From Thermogemmatispora sp. (lineage in GTDB: Bacteria; Chloroflexota; Ktedonobacteria; Ktedonobacterales; Ktedonobacteraceae): 46,019 bases of DNA. The first letter of the stretch is position 1, and every line of letters begins with the position of its first letter. The translations under genes and the position numbers were made by a program. The notes under the pieces were generated by a model that did no database searches, was not told where the DNA came from, and worked only from the letters and a program-made list of their open reading frames with translations. The stretch is taken from NCBI RefSeq assembly GCF_019683635.1, contig NZ_JADGIA010000013.1:1-46019 (forward strand), written 5' to 3'. This document shows, piece by piece, positions 1 to 8,247 of the stretch.

Positions 1-2734
1 CCCCCAGAGCCACCCGCCCCGTCTCACAGGCACTCAAGGTCACCAGCGAGCAAGAGGCCAGATCAAGATTAAAGACCTCGATGGTACTCAGCTGGCGATC
101 AGCGAGCTGGATAAAGGAGAAATTGGGAGCATCGAGACGGAAGAGGCCGTGAGCTGCAATATGCAACAGAGGCGCCAGCGGACCTTTCTCCAGCAGGCGC
201 GTACTGGTGGCTTCCGTATCAAGATAGCAGGGAGCACCCAACAAGCGGGCCACGGCCTGCGCCTCGCTCACCGCCCACGGCAGGCGCCCGCGATCGGAGA
301 GACCCAGCACCAGCGCCTGGCGCAGTGCCTGGCGGGTTGTCCGCCGGCGCCGACCGCGACGTCGGCAGACCTCCAGCAGTCCCAGAGAGGGGAGATACGA
401 AACTGCCACCCGCTCCACCAGAAACTGCACCCCGTCGAAGAGGCAGTGGAACGGCAGATAGTGCAGCAGGCCATAGGGAACCACCAGCAGATGCTCGCAG
501 GAGTAGAGGACAGGAAGCACCGGATCTAGCAGGAGATGATAGAGCTTCTGCAACAGACCCAGACAGTTCTCCTCTAGCTCCGCCAGCTGACGGGTTGCCT
601 GCCCTGGCGGGGCCGCCGCCGCCTGCCCTGCCAGATCGAGGTTCAGGCGCCAGAGGGTATAGAGGCGCGCCAGCTCAGGCAAGGCCCCCCGCAGACGGCG
701 CCAGCGCAAGTGGCCTGCTGCCAGAGAAAAGACATAGAGATCCTCCCCAGCCAGATAGTACTCCAGCACCACCGTCCGCGGCTCCAGGGAGCTTTGCAGG
801 TCCGCCAGGCGCTCCAGCCAGCCTTCTGCAACCTTTTTCACGGTCCGTGAGGGACAGGTGCCATCTATTGCCGGCAAGCCCAGCTGCTCCAGCAAACGCT
901 CGATCTGTCGCTCACGCCGCCGCATCTCCTGACGGGCGCAGGCCGGGTCAAGCGCAGGCAGGCGCCTGATGGCCGTATCGCTCAGATCAACCGTCTGTTC
1001 AGTGCCATAGACGAGCGAGCTGAACCAGGCTTGTTCCTCACGCAGGCGCGCCAGCTCTTCCAGCTGCGCCTCAACCTCTGGCTGCCCCGCCCGCTCGACG
1101 TGGACACGGATCTCAACGGTATTGCGCAGATAGTCACCGAGCACCCGTGACTTGGCCTGCTCGACATAGCCCAAAGCCTGGGCCCCATCTCCACGGAGCA
1201 AGGCCAGGCGTACCGCCCTTTCATAGAGCGTTCGCTTATCTTCGAGAAAGCTGGCGCGCGCATCAAAGACAAGGCGGGCCTGAATCTCCTCGATCCCCTG
1301 GATCGCCCGTGTATAGGCCCGAGCCGCCTCCTCTAACTCCCCACGGCTCTCTGCGAGCTGTCCGCGCAAATCCTCACAGCGATAGACCAGCTCCAGCAGG
1401 CCCTGCTCCTGGGCCATCTTCAGCGCCTGAGCACAGAGCGAATCAGCCAGCGCCTCGTCGCCGCGGCTCATAGCAATCTGAGCCTGCAACAAGAGGGCGC
1501 GCGCCAACTGGGGCAGGGCTGCCTGCCTGGAGAAGGCCGTAGCCGCGAGACGCACCGCCGCCAGGCTCTCCTCAAGCCGTCCGCTGGCAAACAAGAGTTC
1601 TGCCTGCAACAGCGCCAGCGAGGCCGCCGGCACCTCCATGCCGCTGGCCTCCAGAAGCGTGCGCGCCTCCGCTAACAGAGTTTCGGCGCGTCGCAGCTCG
1701 TTCATCGCCAGGGCTGCCTGTGCCTGCCACATCAGCGCCAGCGCCAGGTGATGGCGCCCGCGACCGCCAGGAACCGTGCGGAAAAAAGCCGCCGCCTCCT
1801 CCGCCAGCTCAGCCGCCTCACGAGCGCGATTCAAACGCAGCAGGCAATAACAGGTCTCGCAAGCCACTTCAGCGGCGGCCAGCGCCAGAGCATGCCGCTG
1901 AAAAGTCGTCCGACTGCGTTCAAAGAGGGCGAGGGCGCGGCTAAAATGACCCTGAGCTGCATAGATCTGGGCCATATTCAGCTCCTGACGTGCGACCGCC
2001 AGCTCCTGACCGCGATAGGAGGCGAAGATGGCCCGCGCCTGCTCGTGCAGCGCCAGCGCCTCACGGAGGCGTCCCAGGGCGGCCAGGGTGACAGCCTTAT
2101 TGGCCCAGGCGCGGGCCAGAGGCAGCTCAATCCCCTCGCCGTGGCGGCGATAAGCCTCGATAGCCCGTTCAAAAAGACTGAGGGCCTGGTCGTAGTGACC
2201 AAGCTCATAGTGGACGATGGCCGCATTGGCATCCATCTGACCAACGCGCAGCCAATTGCCCTGCCGTAGGAAGATCGCGCGTGCCGCCGCGGCGTCCTGC
2301 AGCGCCTCCTGGAAGCGGCCCAGCTGGAGACAAACCGCAATCCGCCCGCTGCGCGTGCGAGCCCAGCCGAGGTGGTCATCGCAGGCCAGAAATGCGGCTC
2401 CAGCCGCATCGAAGTCCCGCAATGCCTCCTCATCGCGCTCCAGGCGCCGCAGGGCCTCGGCCCGGGTCAGCAAGCCAAGCCCACAATAGTCGCGCCTCCC
2501 CGTCCATTCGCCGATCAACAGCAAGTGGGCGGCCAGGCGTAAAGAAAGCTGCGGCTCATCGTGCCAGCGCCGGTCGGCCTCCCGCTTCAGCCACATGACC
2601 AGGCGAGCCAGGGCCGACGGGTCCAGCAAAGGAAGCCGCTTCCTCAGCAAGCGCTGGCCCTCGTCCTCGTCTGTACTCACAAGCAGCTCAGCAAGCAGTT
2701 CCCACTGTGCCCCGGTGTTGCCCCTGTGTGCCAT
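1..2734 (-). CDS. TPR-CHAT protein (caspase-like protease fold), 3' end outside the window
   Basis: The first 911 codons are visible and the gene continues past the left edge, so the C-terminus is missing. Residues ~1-560 are all-helical with TPR-like repeats, for example LGHYDQALSLFERAI and LGRLREALALHEQARAI. From ~650 a CHAT domain begins (VVLEYYLAGEDLYVFSLAAG). The expected CHAT dyad is present: His862 in HIAAHG and Cys903 in LSACETG, about 40 residues apart as is usual. CHAT domains belong to the caspase/separase clan, and TPR-CHAT proteins are known or suspected proteases switched by partner binding. The ATG at 2734 is chosen because an in-frame stop lies 13 codons upstream; an AGGA lies somewhat far upstream of it. 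The gene is third in line after the sigma factor and zinc-motif genes on the same strand, with a 263-nt gap that is unusually AT-rich. Protease activity and its target are inference. Confidence 0.88.
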   Translation of the reverse strand, partial: MAHRGNTGAQWELLAELLVSTDEDEGQRLLRKRLPLLDPSALARLVMWLKREADRRWHDEPQLSLRLAAHLLLIGEWTGRRDYCGLGLLTRAEALRRLERDEEALRDFDAAGAAFLACDDHLGWARTRSGRIAVCLQLGRFQEALQDAAAARAIFLRQGNWLRVGQMDANAAIVHYELGHYDQALSLFERAIEAYRRHGEGIELPLARAWANKAVTLAALGRLREALALHEQARAIFASYRGQELAVARQELNMAQIYAAQGHFSRALALFERSRTTFQRHALALAAAEVACETCYCLLRLNRAREAAELAEEAAAFFRTVPGGRGRHHLALALMWQAQAALAMNELRRAETLLAEARTLLEASGMEVPAASLALLQAELLFASGRLEESLAAVRLAATAFSRQAALPQLARALLLQAQIAMSRGDEALADSLCAQALKMAQEQGLLELVYRCEDLRGQLAESRGELEEAARAYTRAIQGIEEIQARLVFDARASFLEDKRTLYERAVRLALLRGDGAQALGYVEQAKSRVLGDYLRNTVEIRVHVERAGQPEVEAQLEELARLREEQAWFSSLVYGTEQTVDLSDTAIRRLPALDPACARQEMRRRERQIERLLEQLGLPAIDGTCPSRTVKKVAEGWLERLADLQSSLEPRTVVLEYYLAGEDLYVFSLAAGHLRWRRLRGALPELARLYTLWRLNLDLAGQAAAAPPGQATRQLAELEENCLGLLQKLYHLLLDPVLPVLYSCEHLLVVPYGLLHYLPFHCLFDGVQFLVERVAVSYLPSLGLLEVCRRRGRRRRTTRQALRQALVLGLSDRGRLPWAVSEAQAVARLLGAPCYLDTEATSTRLLEKGPLAPLLHIAAHGLFRLDAPNFSFIQLADRQLSTIEVFNLDLASCSLVTLSACETGRVALG

Positions 2735-2795
2735 ACAGAACGTTCCATTCCTGGACCAGGCCGATCCCAATCACCAAGAACCATAATGATACAGA

Positions 2796-2817
2796 AAATT
2801 CAAAAGAAGAAATTCAA
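2796..2817. repeat. Direct repeat AAATTCAA x2, period 14, in an AT-rich island
   Basis: Two copies of AAATTCAA (2796-2803 and 2810-2817) sit in the gap between the zinc-motif gene and the TPR-CHAT gene. The surrounding ~100 bp is much richer in A/T than the rest of the window. This could be a promoter or activator region for the CHAT gene, but no well-spaced -35/-10 pair was found. Confidence 0.3.
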
Positions 2818-2997
2818 CAATGGATGGAGAGAAAAAACGCAACAGCGAGCCATTGCCTCACTCCTTTCTCTTCCCCAGCCAGATTCCAAACGTTTGAATG
2901 GTCAAAAAATCACGCAATGCCAGCCAGGGGAGGCAGAGAGAGAGGTCGCTGAGCAAAGGCTGGCAGAAGCGGGCGGCGCAGAGAGAGTGCGAACACG

Positions 2998-3936
2998 CTA
3001 CTCTGGTAGAGCGAGCTGCAGCGACTCAATGACCACAGTTCCTTCAGGGAACTGCAATTCGAGGGTATAGGTTTCCGGGGCCAGAGCGGAGAAGAGGAAA
3101 TTGCCCAGCTCATCGATGCGACCAGAGCGCACCGTCCCCGAGGCAGCAGTCAGGCGCACCGGCGTGCCCTGGAGGGCCTCCAGAGCTGTTCCCTTGCGCG
3201 TCACAAAGCCGATCAACTCCAGACCATCCTGGCGCGAGGAACCATGTTCTATATGGAGAGAAATGCTAAAATCCTCAGCGCTATAGCGACGCGGCCAGGG
3301 CGCCTCAGTCTGTTCCGGTTGGGTCAGGTCACGCTGGTAGGCCAGGCGAGGCTGGGGAGCGAGCAACGTGGCCACAATCCGGCGTGCGCTGGCAGCCATC
3401 TGCTCGCCCAGCGACGGACGGCCCGTCCGGGCGGACGCCAGAGGATGGGTCTGGGGAGGAGGGCCATCATCCAGAGGCCACGAAGAGGGCCAGGGCAGCA
3501 TCTCGCCCATTTCGGCCTCCGTCGGAGTCTCTTCCTCCTGCTCAAGGGCTAGCGAGGCTGCCAGCTCCAACTCAGCGAGGTCTAACTCAGAGAGTGGAGA
3601 GGCCTCCGCCAGCCGCGTCTCCGAGGCGAGAAAGTGGGAGAGGACCGCCAACTCCGCCGCACAATGCTGGCAAGTGGCCAGATGGAAACGCACCGCCACA
3701 GCGACCTCCTTGTTGAGCAGGCCGAGATAATACTCACCAAGCACCTGAGCCGGGGGGCAGTCCCAACGATAGAGGGATTGAAGCAAAGTTAACTCAAGGC
3801 GGCGATAGCTCTCCACCCGGGTTGCACAGGCGGGGCAAGTAGCCAGGTGCTCCAGCACAGCAGGTCGCACCTCCTCGCCGGCCAGATAGGCAAGCATCTC
3901 TTCGTCGCTGATAGCGCCCCGTTGACGACATTCCAT
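2998..3936 (-). CDS. Soluble anti-sigma-like protein with two zinc motifs and a C-terminal beta-sandwich domain
   Basis: 312 aa. Two tandem HxxxCxxC zinc motifs of the anti-sigma (ZAS / zf-HC2) type are visible: H30-LAT-C34-PA-C37 and H85-LAT-C89-QH-C92, with C3 and C60 as possible extra ligands. Residues ~110-205 are an acidic, proline-rich linker. Residues ~225-312 resemble a carboxypeptidase regulatory-like / Ig-type beta domain (GNFLFSALAPETYTLELQFP). There is no membrane segment, unlike many anti-sigma factors, so it should be cytoplasmic. ATG 3936 is chosen because AGAGGA sits 8 nt upstream; an in-frame start 22 codons earlier (4002) has no comparable site. The gene lies between a sigma factor upstream and a TPR-CHAT gene downstream. 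Anti-sigma function is inferred from the motifs and position; it could instead be an adaptor. Confidence 0.8.
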   Translation of the reverse strand: MECRQRGAISDEEMLAYLAGEEVRPAVLEHLATCPACATRVESYRRLELTLLQSLYRWDCPPAQVLGEYYLGLLNKEVAVAVRFHLATCQHCAAELAVLSHFLASETRLAEASPLSELDLAELELAASLALEQEEETPTEAEMGEMLPWPSSWPLDDGPPPQTHPLASARTGRPSLGEQMAASARRIVATLLAPQPRLAYQRDLTQPEQTEAPWPRRYSAEDFSISLHIEHGSSRQDGLELIGFVTRKGTALEALQGTPVRLTAASGTVRSGRIDELGNFLFSALAPETYTLELQFPEGTVVIESLQLALPE

Positions 3937-4210
3937 GAGCGTTTCCTCTGACTGAACTGGATAAGAATGGCTGGCAGCGGCGTCATCTACAGCCCTACTC
4001 ACCCACGGCTCCAGGCCTCCACTCAGGCCCTCAGCTCACCGGACCAGCGAGGCCGCAGCAGCTATCTGCCTTCTTTCTTCCTTCCTGCGTCTGGTTTGAG
4101 CAACCAGCACAGACAGACCCGACCGGCTTCAGGAGTCGAGTCGAGAGGTAAGCCGTCTGCCTACCTGTCTGCTTTCCTGACTTCACCACCAATAAACGGC
4201 TACTCCTGCG

Positions 4211-4239
4211 ATTTTAACGCCTTTGGCAGCCGCCTGCAA
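4211..4239 (-). promoter_or_regulatory. Candidate promoter for the zinc-motif gene
   Basis: On the minus strand TTGCAG (4239-4234), a 17-nt spacer, then TAAAAT (4216-4211). The -10 matches 5 of 6 consensus bases and the -35 matches 3 of 6. The leader to the ATG would be about 265 nt. The ptsI promoter in this window has the same TTGCAG -35. Confidence 0.35.
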
Positions 4240-4294
4240 GAGCAAGGCGGCGAAGCTCCTTACCACGTGAATATCTCTGCGCCTACCTTGGGCC

Positions 4295-4309
4295 TTCACA
4301 GGCTGTGAA
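4295..4309. promoter_or_regulatory. Perfect palindrome TTCACAG-G-CTGTGAA
   Basis: 7-bp arms around one central base, 64 nt after the sigma gene stop. It is too short-looped for an RNA hairpin, so a dimeric repressor or activator site is more likely. No regulator can be assigned. Confidence 0.35.
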
Positions 4310-4372
4310 ACCCGCCTCTGACCGGCCAGGGCGGAGCGAGAGGGATCTGGAGCTGAGCGATCAGCGATTACT

Positions 4373-5158
4373 CTAGCTGCCCTTCATCAGCGCCTGCAAG
4401 CGGCGATTGCGTCGCAGGCGATCGAGCATATTGCGCTTCAGGCGATAGACATCGTTCACCGACGGGAAGAGATGCTGAAAGCGCAGGCAGATCTCTGAGG
4501 GCTTCAATCCCTGAACATAGGCCAGATAGATCAGCATGCGCTCCTCCTCGCTATGCAGCTCCTCCAGGATCGCCTGCCAGAGATCCTGAGCCGAGAGCTG
4601 AGCCACCACCTCCTCAGCGGGATCGGCGACCGCCGGTTCATGCTCCAGAGCCTCTAACGTCTGCTCAAGCTGCTGAAGCTGCTGCACACGCCCCTCATCG
4701 GTTACCACGCTGTGCACGCACATCTTCAGATACTTCAAGAGCGCAGCCAGGGAATCGAACTGCTGGACCCGGCCCGGAGTGAGCGCCTGGGCAAACTTCG
4801 CGAAGACCAGGTTCACTACCGACTGGCCGCCATCATGTTCCAACAGCGGGGTGGCCGCCGGATGCTGATGTATCCAACTCAAGACCAGGGGGGCATACTG
4901 CTGATAGAGGCAAGCCCAGGCTTCCTCATCGCGCAGCATTAAAGCCCGCCGGAACAGCTCCAGACAGTAGCGCTCGTCCGCCCGATTCTGCTTCAGAAAG
5001 CGGCTCGTCTCCTCGGCACAGGCTCGCGCCAGAGCGGGAACCGACCACTGCGCCAAAGGTAACAGGCGTTCATCCGTCTCTGGCCGGGCCGCGGCGCCGC
5101 TCGCGACGTCCGGCTGCGGCCCGGTCTCGCCATGAGAAGAAGAGCCGCGAGACTCCAT
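4373..5158 (-). CDS. ECF-like RNA polymerase sigma-70 family factor
   Basis: 261 aa. Residues ~65-145 look like sigma region 2 (DEEAWACLYQQYAPLVLSWI, a common ECF signature around core binding). Residues ~195-255 look like region 4 with an HTH (LAYVQGLKPSEICLRF, then a basic helix VYRLKRNMLDRLRRNRR). The ~60-residue N-terminal extension is low-complexity and polar. There is no sigma-1.1 or region 3, so it is of the ECF type, though divergent. It is first in a same-strand series with the zinc-motif and TPR-CHAT genes, which suggests it is the regulated component. A strong candidate promoter lies at 5253-5281. The ATG at 5158 is the plausible start of the reading frame. Target promoters cannot be predicted from the window. 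Confidence 0.8.
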   Translation of the reverse strand: MESRGSSSHGETGPQPDVASGAAARPETDERLLPLAQWSVPALARACAEETSRFLKQNRADERYCLELFRRALMLRDEEAWACLYQQYAPLVLSWIHQHPAATPLLEHDGGQSVVNLVFAKFAQALTPGRVQQFDSLAALLKYLKMCVHSVVTDEGRVQQLQQLEQTLEALEHEPAVADPAEEVVAQLSAQDLWQAILEELHSEEERMLIYLAYVQGLKPSEICLRFQHLFPSVNDVYRLKRNMLDRLRRNRRLQALMKGS

Positions 5159-5252
5159 AAGCAGACGCTCCTCCCTGGGTACAGGCCATAGTGAGCGCTC
5201 ACCAGCCCCAGCCAGCTACTGGGCCTGACTGGCTGCGTGCAAACGCTCTTGC

Positions 5253-5281
5253 AGTATAGCATCAGCCGCGACGGCTGGCAA
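5253..5281 (-). promoter_or_regulatory. Candidate promoter of the sigma factor gene
   Basis: On the minus strand TTGCCA (5281-5276), 17-nt spacer, TATACT (5258-5253). Each box matches 5 of 6 consensus bases, and a TGC precedes the -10. The leader to the ATG would be about 88 nt. It looks like a housekeeping promoter rather than an ECF promoter. Confidence 0.55.
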
Positions 5282-5561
5282 GCCCGAGGTGCCCACTCCT
5301 GCCCGCCTGTCTCTGCGCCTGCAGGCAGCTCTCCACGCTCCCTACAGGCCCGCTCCACCTGGGGTCGGGCAGTATTCCACCCCCCCGCGTTCTTTCTGCT
5401 CCCCTACACCGGTCCAGCATACTCAAGAGCAACCAGGCTTTTCCCGAAATACCAACCATGCAGATTTTATCACAGCAGGCACCTGGAACAGAAACAGCCC
5501 CTGACGTGCTAAGAAAGATATCCCAGAAGATACGCTAGGGATGGTACATTTACCCCGTCTA

Positions 5562-5570
5562 TGCTATCAT
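5562..5570 (+). promoter_or_regulatory. Candidate extended -10 for the DUF4388 gene
   Basis: TGC-TATCAT, an extended -10 with no clear -35. It lies inside CTATG-CTAT-CATAG, a small inverted repeat. The leader would be about 70 nt. Confidence 0.33.
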
Positions 5571-5645
5571 AGATTGACGGTTGCTGCCGACATTCGTCTC
5601 AATGGGGAGCGGCGAGCGGACATCATCGGGCAGAGCGAGGCACCC

Positions 5646-6362
5646 ATGCCACAGCAACGACAGACAGTCACTAATCGGCTTGCCGACGTGATCGAGGTCG
5701 TTCAGTTAGGACGCAAGACGGGCCTGCTGACGGTCGAGCGTGGGGAAGGCACAGCATTGGAAGAGGGTGCCATCACTTTTGTGAATGGACAGCCTGTGCA
5801 GGCACGGCTCGGGCCACATAGCGGCGCAGAAGCCCTCAGACGCCTGAAGCTCTGGGGTCTTTGCCGCTTTGCTTTCGTGCCTTTCAGCCCTCCCTCATCC
5901 CCACCACCGCCTTTGCTCGATGGGCACGCTACTCCCGGCTCACTGCCGGCTCTCCCGCAGCGCCAGGGAACCGATCCGCGCATGCGCCGGATGCCCGCAC
6001 CCCTTCCCTCGGGCCCTCTTGGCTCGCTGTCCTTTTCAGGGTCGGGCACAGGCCCAGATACAGGCCCACGGATCACCCCATCGCTGCCTCCGCGCCAGAC
6101 TGAGCCTGGACTGGACAGGAGGGTGCCCCTGCCCGGCAGCGGGACTTTCTCCCGCACCCCAAGCCGTGTGCCGCTCTACGACGACGCTTTGCAGCGCCTG
6201 GAACAGCTCGGCTTCTCTCGCGCCCATCGCCGGCTCTATCTGCTGATCGATGGTACCCGCACACCAGCCGAGCTGGCCCGCCTGATGGGCCGCAGTGAGG
6301 AAGAAGTCCTACGCCTGCTCTCCGATCTGGAGTATGCCGGCCTCGTGGCCCCTTCTTCCTAG
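5646..6362 (+). CDS. DUF4388 (PATAN-like) domain protein
   Basis: 238 aa. Residues ~5-90 match the DUF4388/PATAN pattern (TGLLTVERGEG, then AITFVNGQPVQA and GAEALRRLKLW). This domain is common in bacterial gliding, polarity and two-component contexts and is thought to mediate protein interactions. Residues ~90-175 are a long Pro/Gly/Ser-rich linker. The last ~65 residues look like a winged-helix-type domain (DGTRTPAELARLMGRSEEEV, then LLSDLEYAGLV). ATG 5646 is chosen because GAGG sits 7 nt upstream; the frame is open 35 codons further but with no ribosome site. The next gene downstream is a membrane sensor without an effector domain, so the two could work together. That link is inference. Confidence 0.75.
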   Translation: MPQQRQTVTNRLADVIEVVQLGRKTGLLTVERGEGTALEEGAITFVNGQPVQARLGPHSGAEALRRLKLWGLCRFAFVPFSPPSSPPPPLLDGHATPGSLPALPQRQGTDPRMRRMPAPLPSGPLGSLSFSGSGTGPDTGPRITPSLPPRQTEPGLDRRVPLPGSGTFSRTPSRVPLYDDALQRLEQLGFSRAHRRLYLLIDGTRTPAELARLMGRSEEEVLRLLSDLEYAGLVAPSS

Positions 6363-6381
6363 TCATTCATTCATTCATTCA
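6363..6381. repeat. Tetranucleotide repeat (TCAT)x4
   Basis: Four TCAT units plus TCA directly after the DUF4388 stop codon. It is non-coding here, so slippage would not shift a reading frame. Confidence 0.8.
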
Positions 6382-6676
6382 AGGATGAATACCTTTTAAT
6401 AATAAATAGGGTTTTATTAGGCAATAGAGAGGATATGGTGCTCGTCGAGCGCCAACCCTGGCCTCCCGCTGGCCCAGCCTGGCAGCCACCCACTACTCCG
6501 CCAGTAGCCAGGCCGGGCATCTTGTGTAATACTCGCCTCCGCCAGGACCGGCGGTCGAATCCGCGGCAGGCCAGGCCACCTCATCCAGTAGGACGGTGCC
6601 AGCATCAGTATGTCAGTGCCAGTAGACCGGGGCGCCGCTGGCCGCCCCCTGGATACCAAAGGACGGGTTTTCTCCC
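6363..6676. other. Intergenic region before the membrane sensor gene
   Basis: 314 nt. It starts with the TCAT repeat, followed by ~40 nt of A/T-rich sequence (6398-6420), which is the likeliest promoter area for the sensor. The remainder is GC-rich without recognisable genes; GTGCCAG occurs twice near 6597-6620. Confidence 0.5.
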
Positions 6677-8194
6677 ATGCGTGATCAAGCGATATCGTCA
6701 TATCGCCGGCGGGGCCTCTCCCTGACCGCGCGCGTCTCTTTACTCCTGGTTTTTGTCGCTATCGTTCCGCTGCTCATCACCATCGTCGTCAGCCAGTTCA
6801 TCTCTCTCCCAGCGCTGACTACCCAGGCCCGCACCTCTCTGGATACCGACTCCAGCGAGCGCGTGCAATTGATCAGTAACTACCTGAATGAACGCCTGCT
6901 TGACGCCGAGACCCTCGTCCAGGTCCCCTCGGTGATCCAGTTCCTACTCGCTCCCCCCGCTGAGCGCGAAGATCCAAACTTTAGCGTTCACTCACTCTAC
7001 GCTCTACAGGCAGGAATCAACCGCGATAATCGCTATTCACTCTGGTGCCTCTTTGACGCTCAGGGACACCTGGTACAGTACTGGCCAACCAACGTCCACC
7101 CCCAGAACCGAGGCCAGTCTCTCGTGCCTCTCCCCTACCTGCGGCGCGTCGACGCCAACCAGCTCTTTATCTCCGGCGTCTACTACGACAGCGCCCACAA
7201 TAAGGCTTCGGTCGATATTTATGCTCCCATCACCTATCAGAAGCATGTGATCGGCTTCTTGCGTGCCTCGCTGAATATCGATTTTATCTGGGACACGGTC
7301 AACAGCGAGAGCGGCGCCAATGGGCCGGGCAGCTATGCCTTCCTGCTTGACGAGCGCGGGGTGCGCATCGCCGACCCCAATCCCGCGCGCCGCTTCAAGG
7401 CGGTGGCCCCTCTCTCGACCCAGGAAATGCAGGATGTCAAAACCGAGGGCCTCTATGGCCTGCAGGGCGATCAGAATAGCCTGCCGCTGCTGGCCGACAA
7501 CACGCTAGCTGACTCGTTGCGCAGCAGCCAGACGTCTTCGTCCTTCCAGGCTACCCCTGCCAGCGAGAATGAGCCGTACGAGATTCTGCGGCACAAGATG
7601 ACAGTCGTTCCCTGGACTTACTACGTGCTCAGCCCGGTCAGCACGGTGACGGCAGTGGTGAATAACCAGATGGTGAGCACCATTGTGATCGCAGCGGCCA
7701 TGCTCCTACTGGCCTCCTTTGTCGGCCTCTGGCTCGGTCAGCGCATCACGCAGCCGATACTGCGCTCGGTTGACCATCTGCGCCGCAGCAGTGAGTCGCT
7801 GCAGACGCTGGCGGCCAAGCAGCAGAGTTCGTCTAGCGAACAGCAGTGGGTGATCGATTCCGCCCAGGTGGGCCTGCAGTCGGTACAGTATTATACCGAT
7901 GCCAGCAATGTGGCCGCTCGCCAGTTGACCTCAATGGTGACGGAGCTGCTACAGCGCTGGCCCCAGCTTGACGCACGCACGGCCCAGCGAGCTTTGCAGG
8001 AGATGGCCAATACGGCGCGCTACATTGAACAGGCCATCCAGTACCAGGAGACGAGTAATCAGAAACTGGCGACGGCCATTAAGGTGACCACTCAGGTGAG
8101 CGAACAGCTCGCGGCAGGCGCGACTTCGGCGACGAACGCCGCCGAACAGCTGGAGCAGGTGGTGCGCCAGCTCCGCCGCGTGGTTGGCCGCTAG
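6677..8194 (+). CDS. Two-TM dCache-type sensor with a tipless MCP-like cytoplasmic coil
   Basis: 505 aa. TM1 is at ~17-42 (LTARVSLLLVFVAIVPLLIT). An extracytoplasmic dCache/PDC-like sensor spans ~43-330, with motifs such as YSLWCLFDAQGHLVQYW and SYAFLLDERGVRIADP. TM2 is at ~333-357, followed by a short HAMP-like stretch (ITQPILRSVDHLRRSS). The remaining ~130 residues are helical, with Gln/Ala/Ser-rich heptads and an ending (NAAEQLEQVVRQLRR) like the tail of a methyl-accepting chemotaxis protein. The conserved MCP hairpin tip for CheA/CheW is absent, and there is no kinase, cyclase or other effector. The start has AAGGA ~13 nt upstream, which is distant. It may signal through a partner such as the DUF4388 protein upstream, or it may be a decayed MCP. 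Confidence 0.78.
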   Translation: MRDQAISSYRRRGLSLTARVSLLLVFVAIVPLLITIVVSQFISLPALTTQARTSLDTDSSERVQLISNYLNERLLDAETLVQVPSVIQFLLAPPAEREDPNFSVHSLYALQAGINRDNRYSLWCLFDAQGHLVQYWPTNVHPQNRGQSLVPLPYLRRVDANQLFISGVYYDSAHNKASVDIYAPITYQKHVIGFLRASLNIDFIWDTVNSESGANGPGSYAFLLDERGVRIADPNPARRFKAVAPLSTQEMQDVKTEGLYGLQGDQNSLPLLADNTLADSLRSSQTSSSFQATPASENEPYEILRHKMTVVPWTYYVLSPVSTVTAVVNNQMVSTIVIAAAMLLLASFVGLWLGQRITQPILRSVDHLRRSSESLQTLAAKQQSSSSEQQWVIDSAQVGLQSVQYYTDASNVAARQLTSMVTELLQRWPQLDARTAQRALQEMANTARYIEQAIQYQETSNQKLATAIKVTTQVSEQLAAGATSATNAAEQLEQVVRQLRRVVGR

Positions 8195-8247
8195 CCTCAG
8201 CGTTGCTTGCACCTTTTTCTCGCAGTGGAATAGCTCGACGAGAGAGC

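Larger units (their letters stand above)
3937..4372. other. Intergenic region between sigma factor and zinc-motif genes
   Basis: 436 nt without a credible gene. It holds a candidate minus-strand promoter (4211-4239) and a short perfect palindrome (4295-4309), listed separately. The length suggests the zinc-motif gene is not simply co-translated with the sigma gene. Confidence 0.6.
5159..5645. other. Divergent intergenic region between sigma factor and DUF4388 genes
   Basis: 487 nt with no credible coding sequence. It contains the candidate sigma-gene promoter (5253-5281, minus) and a weaker extended -10 element for the DUF4388 gene (5562-5570, plus). Nothing else stands out. Confidence 0.6.

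Noticed and set aside
1748-2433. Frames on both strands within the TPR-CHAT gene
   Set aside because: They are out of frame with the long uninterrupted minus-strand reading frame that ends in the CHAT dyad.
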